64,000 nucleotides of DNA from DASUPK01 sp963774305 (GCA_963774305.1 CAVZEM010000002.1:1-64000), one strand, 5' to 3'; positions 15,413 through 24,495 are shown, numbered from the stretch's first letter. Notes: generated from the sequence alone by a model not told the origin. Translations and numbers: made by a program.

Positions 15413-16575
15413 CAGGCGAACGCCCGTCCGGCGAGCAGCCCGCGCGCGAGCTTGTTCTGGACTGCCCGGACCTCCCTCAGGGCATTTCGCAGTCGGCGGC
15501 GTCGCCCGGGCTCCAAAGCCTTGGGGTTTACGTAATCGTCCGGCTCGACAGCGCGTTCGAGCTGATCGACCTGGTGCTCGAGGCGCAGGCTCTGGAAGAG
15601 CCCGAACCCCTCGCTCAGAGAGCGCGCCGAGTCGCCGTCGAGCGTGCCCGCGGCGTCGGCGGCACTGAGCCGCTCCAGCGTCGAGCCGGCGGCGATAGCC
15701 CCGGCGGTCAGGCTGGCGTAACGGGCGATCGACGTCACCGGAAGCAGCCCGCCGTGCTTGATGTCGAGCAGGCCGCGGTGCTCGCCCGAGCGCTCGAGGG
15801 CGAAGTCGCGCAGGCGGCCGACGGCGGGCTTGTTGGCCAGGGCGAGCCTCAGCATCAGGCGAAGCAGACCCCGCCTTCCGGCAGCTGCCTCGAACTCATC
15901 GCGAAGCGCGGAGGCGCCCCCGCCGTGATGGAGGACGCGACCGTCCAGAAAGAGCGAGATCACGATCAACCCCTTGTCCTTCTCGGGATTGCTGATGGAG
16001 CCGCGAATCAGCCGCCGCCACTCGCCTGTCGGCCGCACGAACAGATCCCCACCCGCACTCGCCCCGCGCTTGTCGGCGGCAAGCCCGCACCGAGCCAGTT
16101 CCTCGCAGACCCTCGAGCCGAGCGAAAGCATGTAGCTCTTCGCATCCCCGTCCTCTTGGTCGCTGTCCCAGGTCAGGGCGGAGTCGACGTCGGAGCCGGG
16201 CACCGCCTCCTGTCGCCCATGGCTGCCGAGCGCGATCCAGCTGAAGGGGCACGGGGGCGGGCCGAGTTCGCGTATCGACAGCTCGATCGACCTTCGCGTG
16301 AGCGAGTCGGCGAGGTTCGAGATGACCGCGCTCGCCCGGGCGGGTCCCGCCTGGGCGTCGTGCAGCGACACGGCGGTGGTCCGCAGACCGCGCGCCGCCT
16401 CCTTTAATTGATCGAAGTCGCTTGCATTGGCAATCGCCAGGCGCCGGACGAGTAGGTTCGACTCCGGGGCTGCGAGCAGACCCTCGTCGTCTGGCAGTAC
16501 CGCGCTGGTCTCGGAAACCGGGACCGCTGAAGGCTTCTGATCTTCGATTGGCGGTGCGGCGGCTATGGCGGACAT
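15412..16575 (-). CDS. DUF294 putative nucleotidyltransferase
   Basis: 387 aa from ATG 16575, preceded by AAGGGG at a good distance. The nucleotidyltransferase core is visible at about residue 135: ALGSHGRQEAVPGSDVDSAL, the GS...SDxD metal motif of the DUF294/GlnD-like family. It is followed by the DUF294 C-terminal helical domain (ARYASLTAGAIAAGSTLERL; GLFQSLRLEHQVDQLERA). The N-terminal cNMP-binding and CBS domains found in many relatives are absent. The substrate is unknown, and a role in nucleotide-based regulation is possible. It forms an operon with the degenerate exonuclease downstream. Confidence 0.8.
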   Translation of the reverse strand: MSAIAAAPPIEDQKPSAVPVSETSAVLPDDEGLLAAPESNLLVRRLAIANASDFDQLKEAARGLRTTAVSLHDAQAGPARASAVISNLADSLTRRSIELSIRELGPPPCPFSWIALGSHGRQEAVPGSDVDSALTWDSDQEDGDAKSYMLSLGSRVCEELARCGLAADKRGASAGGDLFVRPTGEWRRLIRGSISNPEKDKGLIVISLFLDGRVLHHGGGASALRDEFEAAAGRRGLLRLMLRLALANKPAVGRLRDFALERSGEHRGLLDIKHGGLLPVTSIARYASLTAGAIAAGSTLERLSAADAAGTLDGDSARSLSEGFGLFQSLRLEHQVDQLERAVEPDDYVNPKALEPGRRRRLRNALREVRAVQNKLARGLLAGRAFA

Positions 16576-16771
16576 GCGGACCCCTTCTGCGTGGCGGATT
16601 GACCCGCAGAGCGTCGCTCCGGGGCCTTGAGGGACACTGGAAATCCGCTGGACTCGTGCCTGGAAGCCAGCCATGAAACGGTCGATGTCGGCGCGCAGCG
16701 CTGACGCGATGATCAGCAGGAGGGTGGACTAGCAACAGCGCGATCGCGTGCTGGATCGCGTCCGCGCTCGT

Positions 16772-16917
<146 letters not shown>

Positions 16918-16921
16918 TAGG

Positions 16922-17278
16922 GTGGAGTCCACGGAACGCAAGGACGCCACCGAGGTTCTCGAGATCGATGTCGCCGACAGCGGAGGCCTGCGGCTGCTGC
17001 GCCTGACGGGCGAACTCGACATGGCGGGCGTCGATCGGTTCAAGCGGCTGCTGACCGCGGACGGGTCTCCCGAGGCAGGGACGTTCGTCGTCGACCTGCG
17101 AAGACTTACGTTCATCGACTCGTCGGGCCTGCGGGCGCTGATCATGGCCGACCAGCGTGTGCGCGACGAGGGGGGACGTTTCGTCGTGGTCAGGGGCCCG
17201 GACCGGGTCAATCAGGTGCTGGAGATGACGGGAGTCGCCGGGCACATCGAGCTCGTCGACGAGCCGCCGTCGGACTAG
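16922..17278 (+). CDS. STAS-domain anti-anti-sigma factor
   Basis: 118 aa with the SpoIIAA fold: LRLTGELDMAGVDRFKRLL, VVDLRRLTFIDSSGLRALIM and the closing strand-helix GGRFVVVRGPDRVNQVLEMT. The phosphorylatable serine is in the canonical DSSGL motif. Such proteins bind the anti-sigma kinase when unphosphorylated and free a stress sigma factor. The expected partner kinase is present only as debris at 17286-17470 on the other strand. GTG 16922 directly follows the tRNA scar, and no ribosome site is evident. Confidence 0.85.
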   Translation: MESTERKDATEVLEIDVADSGGLRLLRLTGELDMAGVDRFKRLLTADGSPEAGTFVVDLRRLTFIDSSGLRALIMADQRVRDEGGRFVVVRGPDRVNQVLEMTGVAGHIELVDEPPSD

Positions 17279-17285
17279 ACGAACC

Positions 17286-17791
17286 TCAGCCAGGAACCGA
17301 GCCAGGCGGGTCGAGGTCCCGCTCCAGCCATACCGTGGTCCAACCTCCGTCACGATCGACCCCCCAGCGATCTGCGAGCCGCTCGGTCAGGAAGAGTCCC
17401 CATCCGCCCGGCTCACCCGCAACCGGGTCCGGGATATTGGCGCTGAACCCCTGCCCCGGATCGCTTACCTGGACACGAAGGAGCCGATGAGGGACGCCCC
17501 CACCACCGCTTCCAGCGTGTTTCCAACCGCGATCCCGGCGGCCGTGTATACCGGTACGTCGGTGGTGACGTTGGCGAGAAAGGCCCCCAGGAGCACTCCT
17601 GGCCACAGACCACGCCCACCGAGCACGAGGGCGGCGAGGGCGATCCCGGTCGGCGGCCAGATCGCCGTCACGCTCGGACTGGCAAAGGCGAGCTCCAGCC
17701 CGAGCTTCGCCGAGGCGAAGTACACAAGCGCCAGGACCAGGGCCCATCCGGAGGCGGCGAACCTCCCCGATCGGGTGGCCGCGGTGATCAC
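17286..17791 (-). pseudogene. Chimeric remnant: MASE1 N-terminus joined to HATPase C-terminus
   Basis: Two unrelated gene pieces meet near 17465. From 17791 downward the frame encodes a MASE1-type membrane domain (LALVYFASAKLGLELAFASP; AIWPPTGIALAALVLGGRGL), cut after three to four helices. From about 17470 to 17286, in a shifted frame, it encodes the last ~55 residues of an anti-sigma-type ATPase (VQVSDPGQGF, then GGWGLFLTERLADRWGV). Neither part is complete and the frames do not agree. It looks like the product of a deletion between a signalling membrane protein and the partner kinase of the adjacent STAS protein. Confidence 0.65.
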
Positions 17792-17884
17792 ACCGCGCTT
17801 GAATCTATCCGGCTTCCCCGGCGGACGAGCGACCCTGCTGAGCCCCCTTGCACGAAGATTTAGGTCTCACGCCTACGATGCTTG

Positions 17885-18742
17885 ATGGTGACCTCGCGGA
17901 GCGCCCTTCGGGCAGCAGCGCTATCTCTGGCAGGGCTGATTCTTACGGGAATCGTTGCCTTGGCCTTGCCCGTCGGGCGCGGCTTCGACGCGACCGCGCT
18001 GCACGGCTTCATGGGTTTTGACCGGCCGATCGCGGATCCGCTGCTCCTCTTGGTCATTCAGGTGGGCAACCCGGTCATCTACGCCCTCCTGGGCGGACTG
18101 ATCGCCAGCGTCGCCCTCAGGCACCGGCGGCCGCAGCTGGCGGTAGCGATAGTCGCGATCCTCTTCGGGAGCGTGGCGAGTGCAGAGCTCCTGAAGCTGC
18201 TGCTCGCTGGATTGCGCCAGGGGGTTTGGGTTGCACCGGATTGGTCGATCGGTGGGGCCACCTGGCCGAGCGGTCACGCGACCGCGGCGATGAGCCTCTC
18301 CATGTGCGCGATCATGGTGAGCCCACCGGCTCGGCGCCAGCTGACCGCCGCGGCCGGGGCGGCCTTGACGATTGCAGTCAGCTACGCGTTGGTCATCGCG
18401 GGCGGACACCTTCCGAGTGACGTGATCGGGGCGTTCTTCGTATCCGCGCTATGGACGGCGCTGGCCCTTGCCGTGCTACGGCGCGATCAAGAGGAGTCGA
18501 CGCCCAGCACCTGGCGATCGTTCTTCAGAAGCTCACTACCGCCCTTCGCTGTCACGTGGGGGATCGCCGCCGCCGTGGTTCTAGCCGTGGTGATCGCACG
18601 TCCGGAAGCGGTCGCCGGGTATGTCCCTGGACACATGAAGTTCCTGGTTGGTGCGCTGTTGATCGCGATGATTGCGCAGGCGGTGGTCACAGGGTTCGCG
18701 CGATTGCTCAGCACCGGAGTGGTCGATGCGAGCAGCGCCTAG
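17885..18742 (+). CDS. PAP2-family membrane phosphatase
   Basis: 285 aa with about seven transmembrane helices. The phosphatase signature is recognisable: motif 1 is degenerate (ELLKLLLAGLRQG), motif 2 PSGHATAAMS carries the catalytic His, and motif 3 SYALVIAGGHLPSDVIGA carries the nucleophilic His and Asp. Family members dephosphorylate lipid phosphates such as phosphatidate or undecaprenyl pyrophosphate on the outer face of the membrane. A TTG at 17882 is directly followed by this ATG and then by a GTG. The gene ends 18 bp before tRNA fragment 4. Confidence 0.85.
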   Translation: MVTSRSALRAAALSLAGLILTGIVALALPVGRGFDATALHGFMGFDRPIADPLLLLVIQVGNPVIYALLGGLIASVALRHRRPQLAVAIVAILFGSVASAELLKLLLAGLRQGVWVAPDWSIGGATWPSGHATAAMSLSMCAIMVSPPARRQLTAAAGAALTIAVSYALVIAGGHLPSDVIGAFFVSALWTALALAVLRRDQEESTPSTWRSFFRSSLPPFAVTWGIAAAVVLAVVIARPEAVAGYVPGHMKFLVGALLIAMIAQAVVTGFARLLSTGVVDASSA

Positions 18743-18760
18743 ATCGGGGACCACCCCCCA

Positions 18761-18797
18761 ATAACCCGGAGGTCGCGGGTTCGAATCTCGCCCCCGC
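18761..18797 (+). pseudogene. tRNA-Met(CAT) 3'-half fragment 4 (diverged)
   Basis: ATAACCCGG-AGGTC-GCGGG-TTCGAAT-CTCGC-CCCCGC. It lacks the CTC of the anticodon loop (ccccccaATAA), has G for A in the stem and one T-stem substitution. It is the most eroded copy and probably the oldest scar. Confidence 0.75.
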
Positions 18798-18874
18798 GAC
18801 GCAGTTGACCGCCGAACAGGGGCGAGTGTAGGGTTGGCGCACACATAGCCTGACTTTTCGACCGGGGAGGAACC

Positions 18875-20113
18875 GTGTCTGCATCTCAGCTCAGGAGCTC
18901 GCTCAACACTCACTCGTTCGGGCGGGTCCGTCATCTCGCAGTCGCTGTCTGCGCGCTCGCAGCGCTCGTGGCCCTGCCAAGCGCCGCGAACGCGGCCAAG
19001 CTGGCAAACGGGGACATCGTCGTCAGCGACAAGCGCGTTCCGGGCACCCCCGACGGCCCGGGCGCCATCTTCCTGGTCAATCCGACCACCGGCGCTCAGT
19101 CGATCCTGAGCCAGGCGGGCAGCTTCGTGGAGCCGGACGACGTCCAGATCGGAAGCGACGGAAAGCTGTGGGTGGCTGACAAGGGAGAGGACGGTCAACC
19201 GGCGACCACCCTGAACGGCAAGCTGATCAAGGTGGATCCCGTCACCGGGGCCCAGTCGGTGGTCAGCGCCGGAGGGAACATGTTCAACCCGACAGCGATC
19301 GCGATCGCCCCGAATGGGCTCGTGTTCGTCGCCGATCGTGGGCCGACCTCGTTGGCCAATGCCGACGGGCGGGTGGTCCAAGTGGATCCGGCGACAGGGG
19401 CGCAGACCGTCATCACCGACGCAAACCTCCTGCAGGAGCCGCGGGGAATCGCGGTGGGCAGGGACGGAACGCTCTACGTCGATGACATCGCCGACGATCA
19501 GATCGTCAAGGTGAACCCGGCAGGCGGACAGCAGACCGCGCTGCACACGGGTGCCCCACTGACCAATCCGGAGCAGCTCACCGTCGACACCACGGGACGT
19601 TTGCTCGTGGCCAACGCCGGGGCGACGGGAACGATCTTCGCGGTCGATCCGAACACCGGTGTGCCTACCGCCCTCGCCTCGAACACGACGCTGGCAGCCC
19701 TCGAGGGCATCACGAGATCGCTGGACGGATCGTTCCTGACGGTGGCTCGGTCCACCGGACCGGTGGTCCGCACGAGCGCCACAGGGACCTCGGCCGTGCT
19801 CTCGACCGCCGGCCAGTTCAAGGAAACGACGGGCCTGGACCAGGCGGAGACGTGCGGCACTGCCTACGCCAGCTACCCGTCGTTCGTGGGAACCCCAGGC
19901 AAGGACAGCCTGATCGGTACGTCGAGCGCCGATGTGTTCGTGGGGGGCGGTGGCAAGGACACGATCAAGGGCAAGGGCGGCAACGACGTGATGTGCGGTG
20001 GTGCCGGCAAGGACAAGCTGGTCGGCGGCAAGGGCAACGACAAGCTGCTGGGCCAGAAGGGGAACGACACCTGCGTCGGCGGCCCCGGCAAGAACAAGGA
20101 GAAGAGCTGTTAG
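18875..20113 (+). CDS. Secreted SMP-30/NHL-like propeller with C-terminal calcium-binding repeats
   Basis: 412 aa, GTG start at 18875 after a GGGGAGG. An N-terminal signal peptide (LAVAVCALAALVALPSAANA) precedes a propeller of ~45-residue repeats (VDPVTGAQSVVSAGGNMFNP; GTLYVDDIADDQIVKVNPAG). After residue ~340 come glycine/aspartate nonapeptides of the RTX/hemolysin type (KDSLIGTSSADVFVGGGGKD; GGKGNDKLLGQKGND), ending with a Cys pair near the C-terminus. The repeats have Lys in several positions and may bind calcium weakly. It is likely a surface or secreted protein. A strong terminator follows 8 bp after the stop. Confidence 0.85.
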   Translation: MSASQLRSSLNTHSFGRVRHLAVAVCALAALVALPSAANAAKLANGDIVVSDKRVPGTPDGPGAIFLVNPTTGAQSILSQAGSFVEPDDVQIGSDGKLWVADKGEDGQPATTLNGKLIKVDPVTGAQSVVSAGGNMFNPTAIAIAPNGLVFVADRGPTSLANADGRVVQVDPATGAQTVITDANLLQEPRGIAVGRDGTLYVDDIADDQIVKVNPAGGQQTALHTGAPLTNPEQLTVDTTGRLLVANAGATGTIFAVDPNTGVPTALASNTTLAALEGITRSLDGSFLTVARSTGPVVRTSATGTSAVLSTAGQFKETTGLDQAETCGTAYASYPSFVGTPGKDSLIGTSSADVFVGGGGKDTIKGKGGNDVMCGGAGKDKLVGGKGNDKLLGQKGNDTCVGGPGKNKEKSC

Positions 20114-20120
20114 CTACTGA

Positions 20121-20157
20121 GAGACGGGCAACCCGAAGGTAGCGGGTTGCCCGTCTC
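20121..20157 (+). terminator. Bidirectional hairpin terminator
   Basis: A 15-bp perfect stem GAGACGGGCAACCCG / CGGGTTGCCCGTCTC with a 7-nt loop lies between two convergent genes. No long T-run is present on either side. It can serve both the propeller gene and the amine oxidase gene, whose stop codon is at 20158. Confidence 0.85.
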
Positions 20158-21366
20158 CTAGGCTGACGAGAGAATTTGTTCGGCCGCCCGCCGTCCGCTC
20201 CGAACCGCCCCCTCCATCAGCCCGTGCCACTCGCCGGCCGTGTGCTCGCCGGCGAAGTACAGCGGGCCGATCGGCTTCACCAGGTCGTCGTCGCGTAGCG
20301 GTGAGGAGAGGCTCCTCGCGGAGTAGGAGCCGCGCACCCAGGGGTCGTCGTGCCAGCTCGACAGCATGGCGCTCCCGGGGTCCTGATCCAAGTCCAGGTC
20401 CGCGCGAAGCGCGACCACGGCAGCGACCCAGCGCTCTACCCCGTCCGACCCGCCGAGTGCATCGATCGCGGGCCTCGTGCCGGTGTAGCCGACCAGGAAA
20501 GGGGCCGGATCACCATCCGCGCCCAGCTGCGTGTAGGACCAGAACTGTCCGGCCACGGACATGATCGCGCTGGGCGGCGCGGGCGAGCGGAGGCGCAGGA
20601 AGAGCTTCGAGTTCTGGCCGTAGGCGACCGCGCGCAGTGCCTCGGCGGTCGCGCCCTCGAGCGGAGGATCGAACTCGATCTCGGCGAGCGGCGCGGTGGG
20701 GATCGCGACTACAACCGCGTCGGCCTCGATCTCGGCGTGCTCGGTGGCGAGGGTCACAGCGTCCTGCGACCAGCTCACCCGCCGCACGGGGGAGGAGAGG
20801 TGCACCGTCGCCCCGAGCTCGGCCGTGAGCGCTTCGGCGAGCCGCATGTTGCCGCCCTCCAGCGTGTGGTTGTCGAAATCGCCGAAGGTCGAGGCTCCCT
20901 CGTCCAGCACCGAGGCCGCCAGGTCGTCGGGGGGATGGCCGTTCGAGATCGCCACTCGGGTCCGGATCAGCGCCTCGACGGGCCCGTCCAGGCCCAGAGC
21001 GGCGATCGCGTCGGTGGCGCTCGCGGCGTTCGCCGGCGCGCCCTCGGCGAGCCGCTCGAAGGCGGCCTCGAGAGCGGTCTGGGGCACGGCCTCCCTGCCG
21101 ACGGAGACTCGCCGGCCGTAGGGCGTCCCCTTGAGCACCAGCGGGATCTCGAACCGCTCGGCCAGCCCCTTCGTCACGTCGTACCCGGGCAGGATGAACT
21201 CGGCACCGCGCTCGACGATCGCCCCATCGCCGAAGGGCACCGACCAGACCCGGCCCCCCACGCGGTCGCGGGCCTCGAGCACGGTCACCTCTGCTCCGGC
21301 GGCGCGCAGGGCGTCGGCCGCGGCGAGGCCGGCGAAGCCGGCGCCGATGACGACGACCCGCTTCAT
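20158..21366 (-). CDS. Flavin-dependent amine oxidase family protein
   Basis: 402 aa. It begins with a dinucleotide-binding motif VVVIGAGFAGLAAADAL and the second FAD contact EARDRVGGRVWSV, as in monoamine oxidases and related FAD enzymes. The C-terminal FAD motif GPLYFAGEHTAGEWHGLMEG is intact, with the preceding WHDDPWVRGSYS typical of the family. It likely oxidises a primary or secondary amine with O2, giving imine and H2O2; the substrate is unknown. It is cytoplasmic, with no signal peptide. It is convergent with the propeller gene and shares its terminator. Confidence 0.88.
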   Translation of the reverse strand: MKRVVVIGAGFAGLAAADALRAAGAEVTVLEARDRVGGRVWSVPFGDGAIVERGAEFILPGYDVTKGLAERFEIPLVLKGTPYGRRVSVGREAVPQTALEAAFERLAEGAPANAASATDAIAALGLDGPVEALIRTRVAISNGHPPDDLAASVLDEGASTFGDFDNHTLEGGNMRLAEALTAELGATVHLSSPVRRVSWSQDAVTLATEHAEIEADAVVVAIPTAPLAEIEFDPPLEGATAEALRAVAYGQNSKLFLRLRSPAPPSAIMSVAGQFWSYTQLGADGDPAPFLVGYTGTRPAIDALGGSDGVERWVAAVVALRADLDLDQDPGSAMLSSWHDDPWVRGSYSARSLSSPLRDDDLVKPIGPLYFAGEHTAGEWHGLMEGAVRSGRRAAEQILSSA

Positions 21367-21497
21367 TCAGTTACCGCCTCGCTCACGCGTCACCATCCGG
21401 ATCCTCCCAGGCGGCCTCACTTGATGAGCAATTGATGAGCGCTTCGACGTAGGTTGCGGGAGTCAATCGATCCTGGGCCCCACAAAGGAGGGCATCC

Positions 21498-22007
21498 ATG
21501 AGTGACGCGGTCCGACGGCGCAGGGCAGAGGTGTTCGCGCTGGCGCTGATCGCTGCCGCCTTCGCCGCGACGGGAGGTCAGGCGGTGGGGGGCAGTCCCG
21601 CCACTGTGTCCTCCACCACCCAATTCGAGGCGTCGGCGACCCTGGTCACCCCACCGGACGAGGTTGGCTACCGGATCAACGTCGAGATCGCGGGCCAAAT
21701 AGTCGCCACAGGCCACAGCAAGGTCGTGCAAAGCTGCCGTGGCGCCCGCACCGTCGAGATCACCTGGACCCGGCTCGACGGCACGGTTCCTCAGGGAAAC
21801 GCGACCCAGCCATCATCGAGGAAAGGGCACTTCAGCGCCGAGGCGAGCTTCGACTACGGCCACGACGTGCCCGAGGGCGGTGGCCCGTTCAAGATCACGA
21901 TCAGCGCCAGGAAGCAGTTCGTGCCGGGCAGGCGTTTGGGCACGTCATACCGGTGCAGGCGGCTGCAGGAGACCTTGATGGTCGAGGTACCGCCGGCCGC
22001 CGGCTGA
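21498..22007 (+). CDS. Secreted hypothetical protein
   Basis: 169 aa, ATG 21498 preceded by a strong AAAGGAGG. The N-terminus is a signal peptide (RRRRAEVFALALIAAAFAAT, then an Ala/Gly cleavage region). The mature part is beta-rich with two cysteines (SCRGARTVEITW, SYRCRRLQ) and a strand pattern like a small Ig-like fold (FEASATLVTPPDEVGYRINV). I do not recognise the family. It is monocistronic, with 131 bp to the upstream divergent oxidase gene. Confidence 0.7.
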   Translation: MSDAVRRRRAEVFALALIAAAFAATGGQAVGGSPATVSSTTQFEASATLVTPPDEVGYRINVEIAGQIVATGHSKVVQSCRGARTVEITWTRLDGTVPQGNATQPSSRKGHFSAEASFDYGHDVPEGGGPFKITISARKQFVPGRRLGTSYRCRRLQETLMVEVPPAAG

Positions 22008-22025
22008 ACCAGACCGCTCCCTGCC

Positions 22026-22256
22026 CTAGCTTTGGTCCGCGGTGAAATTCGAGTACGCGCCATGAGGGCTGATGGCGGCGCGGACCCGAGCGACGGCGTC
22101 ATCGCGGTCACGCGCATCAACGGCCACGAGGTAGTCCTGGCGCTGTTCGCCCCAGGAGGTACTGGCGTGCCGATCCATCACTGAGATCCCGGCAGCCGAG
22201 AGCGATCCCCTGGCACGCCGGGTCAGCGCCGGGCCCTCAAAGCGCACAGATCGCAT
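22026..22256 (-). CDS. Small conserved hypothetical protein, 76 aa
   Basis: A short soluble protein with a ferredoxin-like alternation of strands and helices: VRFEGPALTRRARGSL, GISVMDRHASTSWGEQRQDY, LVAVDARDRDDAVARVRAAI, ending HGAYSNFTADQS. ATG 22256 is chosen over ATG 22274 because GAAAGGA lies 8 nt before it. The open frame continues far upstream to 22823, but that part is antisense to the aldo/keto reductase gene and is not protein-like. The role is unknown. Confidence 0.5.
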   Translation of the reverse strand: MRSVRFEGPALTRRARGSLSAAGISVMDRHASTSWGEQRQDYLVAVDARDRDDAVARVRAAISPHGAYSNFTADQS

Positions 22257-22427
22257 CGACAGAATCCTTTCCATCGGGGTTCGAACACCTGCCCGAGCGC
22301 CACGGAGCGGAGCGCAGGGGCCGAACCCAGATACTCGCTGAAGCTGCCGCGGGTGCGCTTCCGTGCTTAGCGCGGCTCTCCTACGGGTGGTGAACACTGA
22401 CGCAGCCACTATCCGTAGGCTGAGCGG

Positions 22428-23222
22428 GTGTCGACGTCGTCGGCCATCGCACGGACGCTGACCCTCGCCGGGACCGAGGTAGCCCGCATCGGCCTCGGCA
22501 CGAACCGGCTCACCGCGACCCCTGAGAACGAGAGATTCCTGCGGGAGGCCGTCGAGGCCGGTCTGGGTCACATCGACACGGCCCACGTCTATTCGGGCGG
22601 CGACAGCGAGCGGGCGATCGGCGAGGCGCTCTCGCCGAAGCCCGACGGCGTCGTCATCGCCACCAAGGGCGGCTACACCGGGAGCGGCAGCCCGGAGGCG
22701 CTGCGCGCCCAGATCGAGCAGAGCCTCGAGAGCCTCCGGACCGAGACGATCGATCTCTACTACCTGCATCGGGTCGATCCGGAGACCCCGCTCGAGGTGA
22801 GCCTCGGGGCGATCGCGGAGCACTGCGAGGCGGGGAGGATCAGGGAGGTCGGGATCTCAGCCGTCGACGTCGAGCAGATAGAGGCGGCGCGCCAGATCGT
22901 CCCGATCGCGGCCGTGCAGAACCACTACAACGTCACCGATCGAGACTCGGACCCGGTGGTCGACTACTGCGAGGAGAACGGAATCGTCTTCGTTCCGTAC
23001 TACCCGCTGAAGAGGGTCGAACTGGCGGCTCTCACGAGAATCGCGGGGAGTCACGATGCGCCACCGCATCAGATCGCCCTGGCCTGGCTGCTGCGCCGCT
23101 CCCCGGTGATCCTGCCGATCCCGGGATCGCTCTCGATCGAGCACGTCCGCGAGAACCTCGCGTCGCTCGAGATCGGGCTGACGGACGGCGAGTACGAGAC
23201 GCTGCTCGGCCGCGCGAGATGA
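22428..23222 (+). CDS. Aldo/keto reductase
   Basis: 264 aa, GTG start at 22428. TIM-barrel NADPH-dependent oxidoreductase with the catalytic tetrad in place: Asp and Tyr in HIDTAHVYSGGDSERAIGEA, Lys in VVIATKGG and His in DLYYLHRVDP. Cofactor-binding end: LRRSPVILPIPGSLSIEHVR. It is shorter than the usual ~320 residues, as in the small AKR/oxidoreductase subgroup. The stop overlaps the start of the next gene (ATGA), so the two are translationally coupled. Confidence 0.9.
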   Translation: MSTSSAIARTLTLAGTEVARIGLGTNRLTATPENERFLREAVEAGLGHIDTAHVYSGGDSERAIGEALSPKPDGVVIATKGGYTGSGSPEALRAQIEQSLESLRTETIDLYYLHRVDPETPLEVSLGAIAEHCEAGRIREVGISAVDVEQIEAARQIVPIAAVQNHYNVTDRDSDPVVDYCEENGIVFVPYYPLKRVELAALTRIAGSHDAPPHQIALAWLLRRSPVILPIPGSLSIEHVRENLASLEIGLTDGEYETLLGRAR

Positions 23223-23755
23223 GGTGGCTGCTCGGGGTCGCTGTGATCGTGCTGGTCGCGGCGGCCGGCGTCGCGTATCTCGTCATCGATCCCTTCGGCG
23301 ACGAGTCCGATCCGAGTGAGGCTCTCCACCTGTCCGGGACGGCCTGTGAGCGGCTGGCGGGACTGGCCGACCACCTGGCCAAGACCGACGACAGCGTCAA
23401 CGCATTCCTGCTCGACCTCGGCCAGCAGGCGGCGGGGATCAGCAAGGGGCGGCGGGCGCTCGCCGACCTCGCGCGGGGCGGGCGGAACCGGATTCCGGGG
23501 AGGGGCTTCAAGGGCCGATTCGACGATGGCAGCATCGGCCAGGTGCGTCATTTCGTCGGCTACGTTCGGGCGTCGATGTTCGGGGGGACGGCAGTGACCC
23601 AGTGGATCGGCAACCACCTGCGCCGCGACCCGGCTGACTCTCCAGACGGGCGCCTGGGCGACGAGGGAATCGACTTCGCTCAGAAGCTGGTGGGTGGCCG
23701 GCTGGAGCTTTCAGAGGCCTCGAGCTGGCTGCGCGAGCATCTCTGTCGCCGCTAG
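23219..23755 (+). CDS. Membrane-anchored hypothetical protein
   Basis: 178 aa. A single N-terminal hydrophobic segment (WLLGVAVIVLVAAAGVAYLV) is an uncleaved anchor or signal peptide. The rest is a predominantly helical extracytoplasmic domain (GTACERLAGLADHLAKTDDS; FVGYVRASMFGGTAVTQWIG). I do not recognise the family. Its start overlaps the aldo/keto reductase stop by 4 bp. The peroxiredoxin gene follows 55 bp later and may have its own promoter. Confidence 0.65.
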   Translation: MRWLLGVAVIVLVAAAGVAYLVIDPFGDESDPSEALHLSGTACERLAGLADHLAKTDDSVNAFLLDLGQQAAGISKGRRALADLARGGRNRIPGRGFKGRFDDGSIGQVRHFVGYVRASMFGGTAVTQWIGNHLRRDPADSPDGRLGDEGIDFAQKLVGGRLELSEASSWLREHLCRR

Positions 23756-23809
23756 GCTCGTGATAGATCCGGAAATCGACTCCATAAGAACTGAGGAAGC
23801 GAGGAAACG

Positions 23810-24466
23810 ATGTCTTTGAAGCTCGGCGACACGGCCCCTGATTTCGAGGCCGAGAGCACAGAGGGAAAGATCAACTTCCACGACTGGATCGGGGACGGCT
23901 GGGCGGTTCTCTTCTCGCACCCGAAGGACTTCACGCCGGTCTGCACCACCGAGCTCGGCTACATGGCGAACGCGAAGCCCGAGTTCGACAAGCGCGGCGT
24001 CAAGCTGATCGGCCTCTCGGTCGATCCGAGCGACAAGCATGCGGAATGGGCGAAGGACATCGAGGAGACGCAGGGCACCGCGCCCAACTACCCGATCATC
24101 GCGGACTCGGACTACAACGTCTCGAAGCTCTACGACATGCTGCCGGCTGACGTCGAGGGCGATCCCGGCGACCGCACTCCCGCCGACAACCAAACGGTTC
24201 GGAACGTGTTCGTGATCGGCCCGGACAAGAAGATCAAGCTGATCCTCGTCTATCCGATGACCACCGGGCGGAATTTCGACGAGGTGCTCCGGGTGATCGA
24301 CTCGCTCCAGCTGACGGCGAATCACAAGGTCGCAACGCCGGTCAACTGGAAGCCGGGCGACGACGTGATCATCGCGGGCTCCGTTTCCGACGACGAGGCG
24401 AAGGAGAAGTTCGGAGAGTGGGAGTCGCCGAAGCCCTACATCCGGATCGTTCCGCAGCCGAAGTGA
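23810..24466 (+). CDS. 1-Cys peroxiredoxin (Prx6 family)
   Basis: 218 aa. Thioredoxin fold with the peroxidatic cysteine in FTPVCTTELGYMA at about residue 45 and the supporting Pro/Thr and Arg residues. It is the only cysteine in the protein, which with the long C-terminal extension (GWKPGDDVII-type NWKPGDDVIIAG) places it in the Prx6/1-Cys group. It reduces H2O2 and organic peroxides in the cytoplasm using an external thiol. AAGCGAGGAAACG precedes the ATG. Confidence 0.93.
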   Translation: MSLKLGDTAPDFEAESTEGKINFHDWIGDGWAVLFSHPKDFTPVCTTELGYMANAKPEFDKRGVKLIGLSVDPSDKHAEWAKDIEETQGTAPNYPIIADSDYNVSKLYDMLPADVEGDPGDRTPADNQTVRNVFVIGPDKKIKLILVYPMTTGRNFDEVLRVIDSLQLTANHKVATPVNWKPGDDVIIAGSVSDDEAKEKFGEWESPKPYIRIVPQPK

Positions 24467-24495
24467 GCTGAGGCCTCAGACGAGAGGAGAGGGTC

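Noticed and set aside
22275..22823. Upstream part of the long minus-strand frame that ends at 22026.
   Set aside because: It is antisense to the aldo/keto reductase gene and low in complexity; only the last ~76 codons look like a protein.
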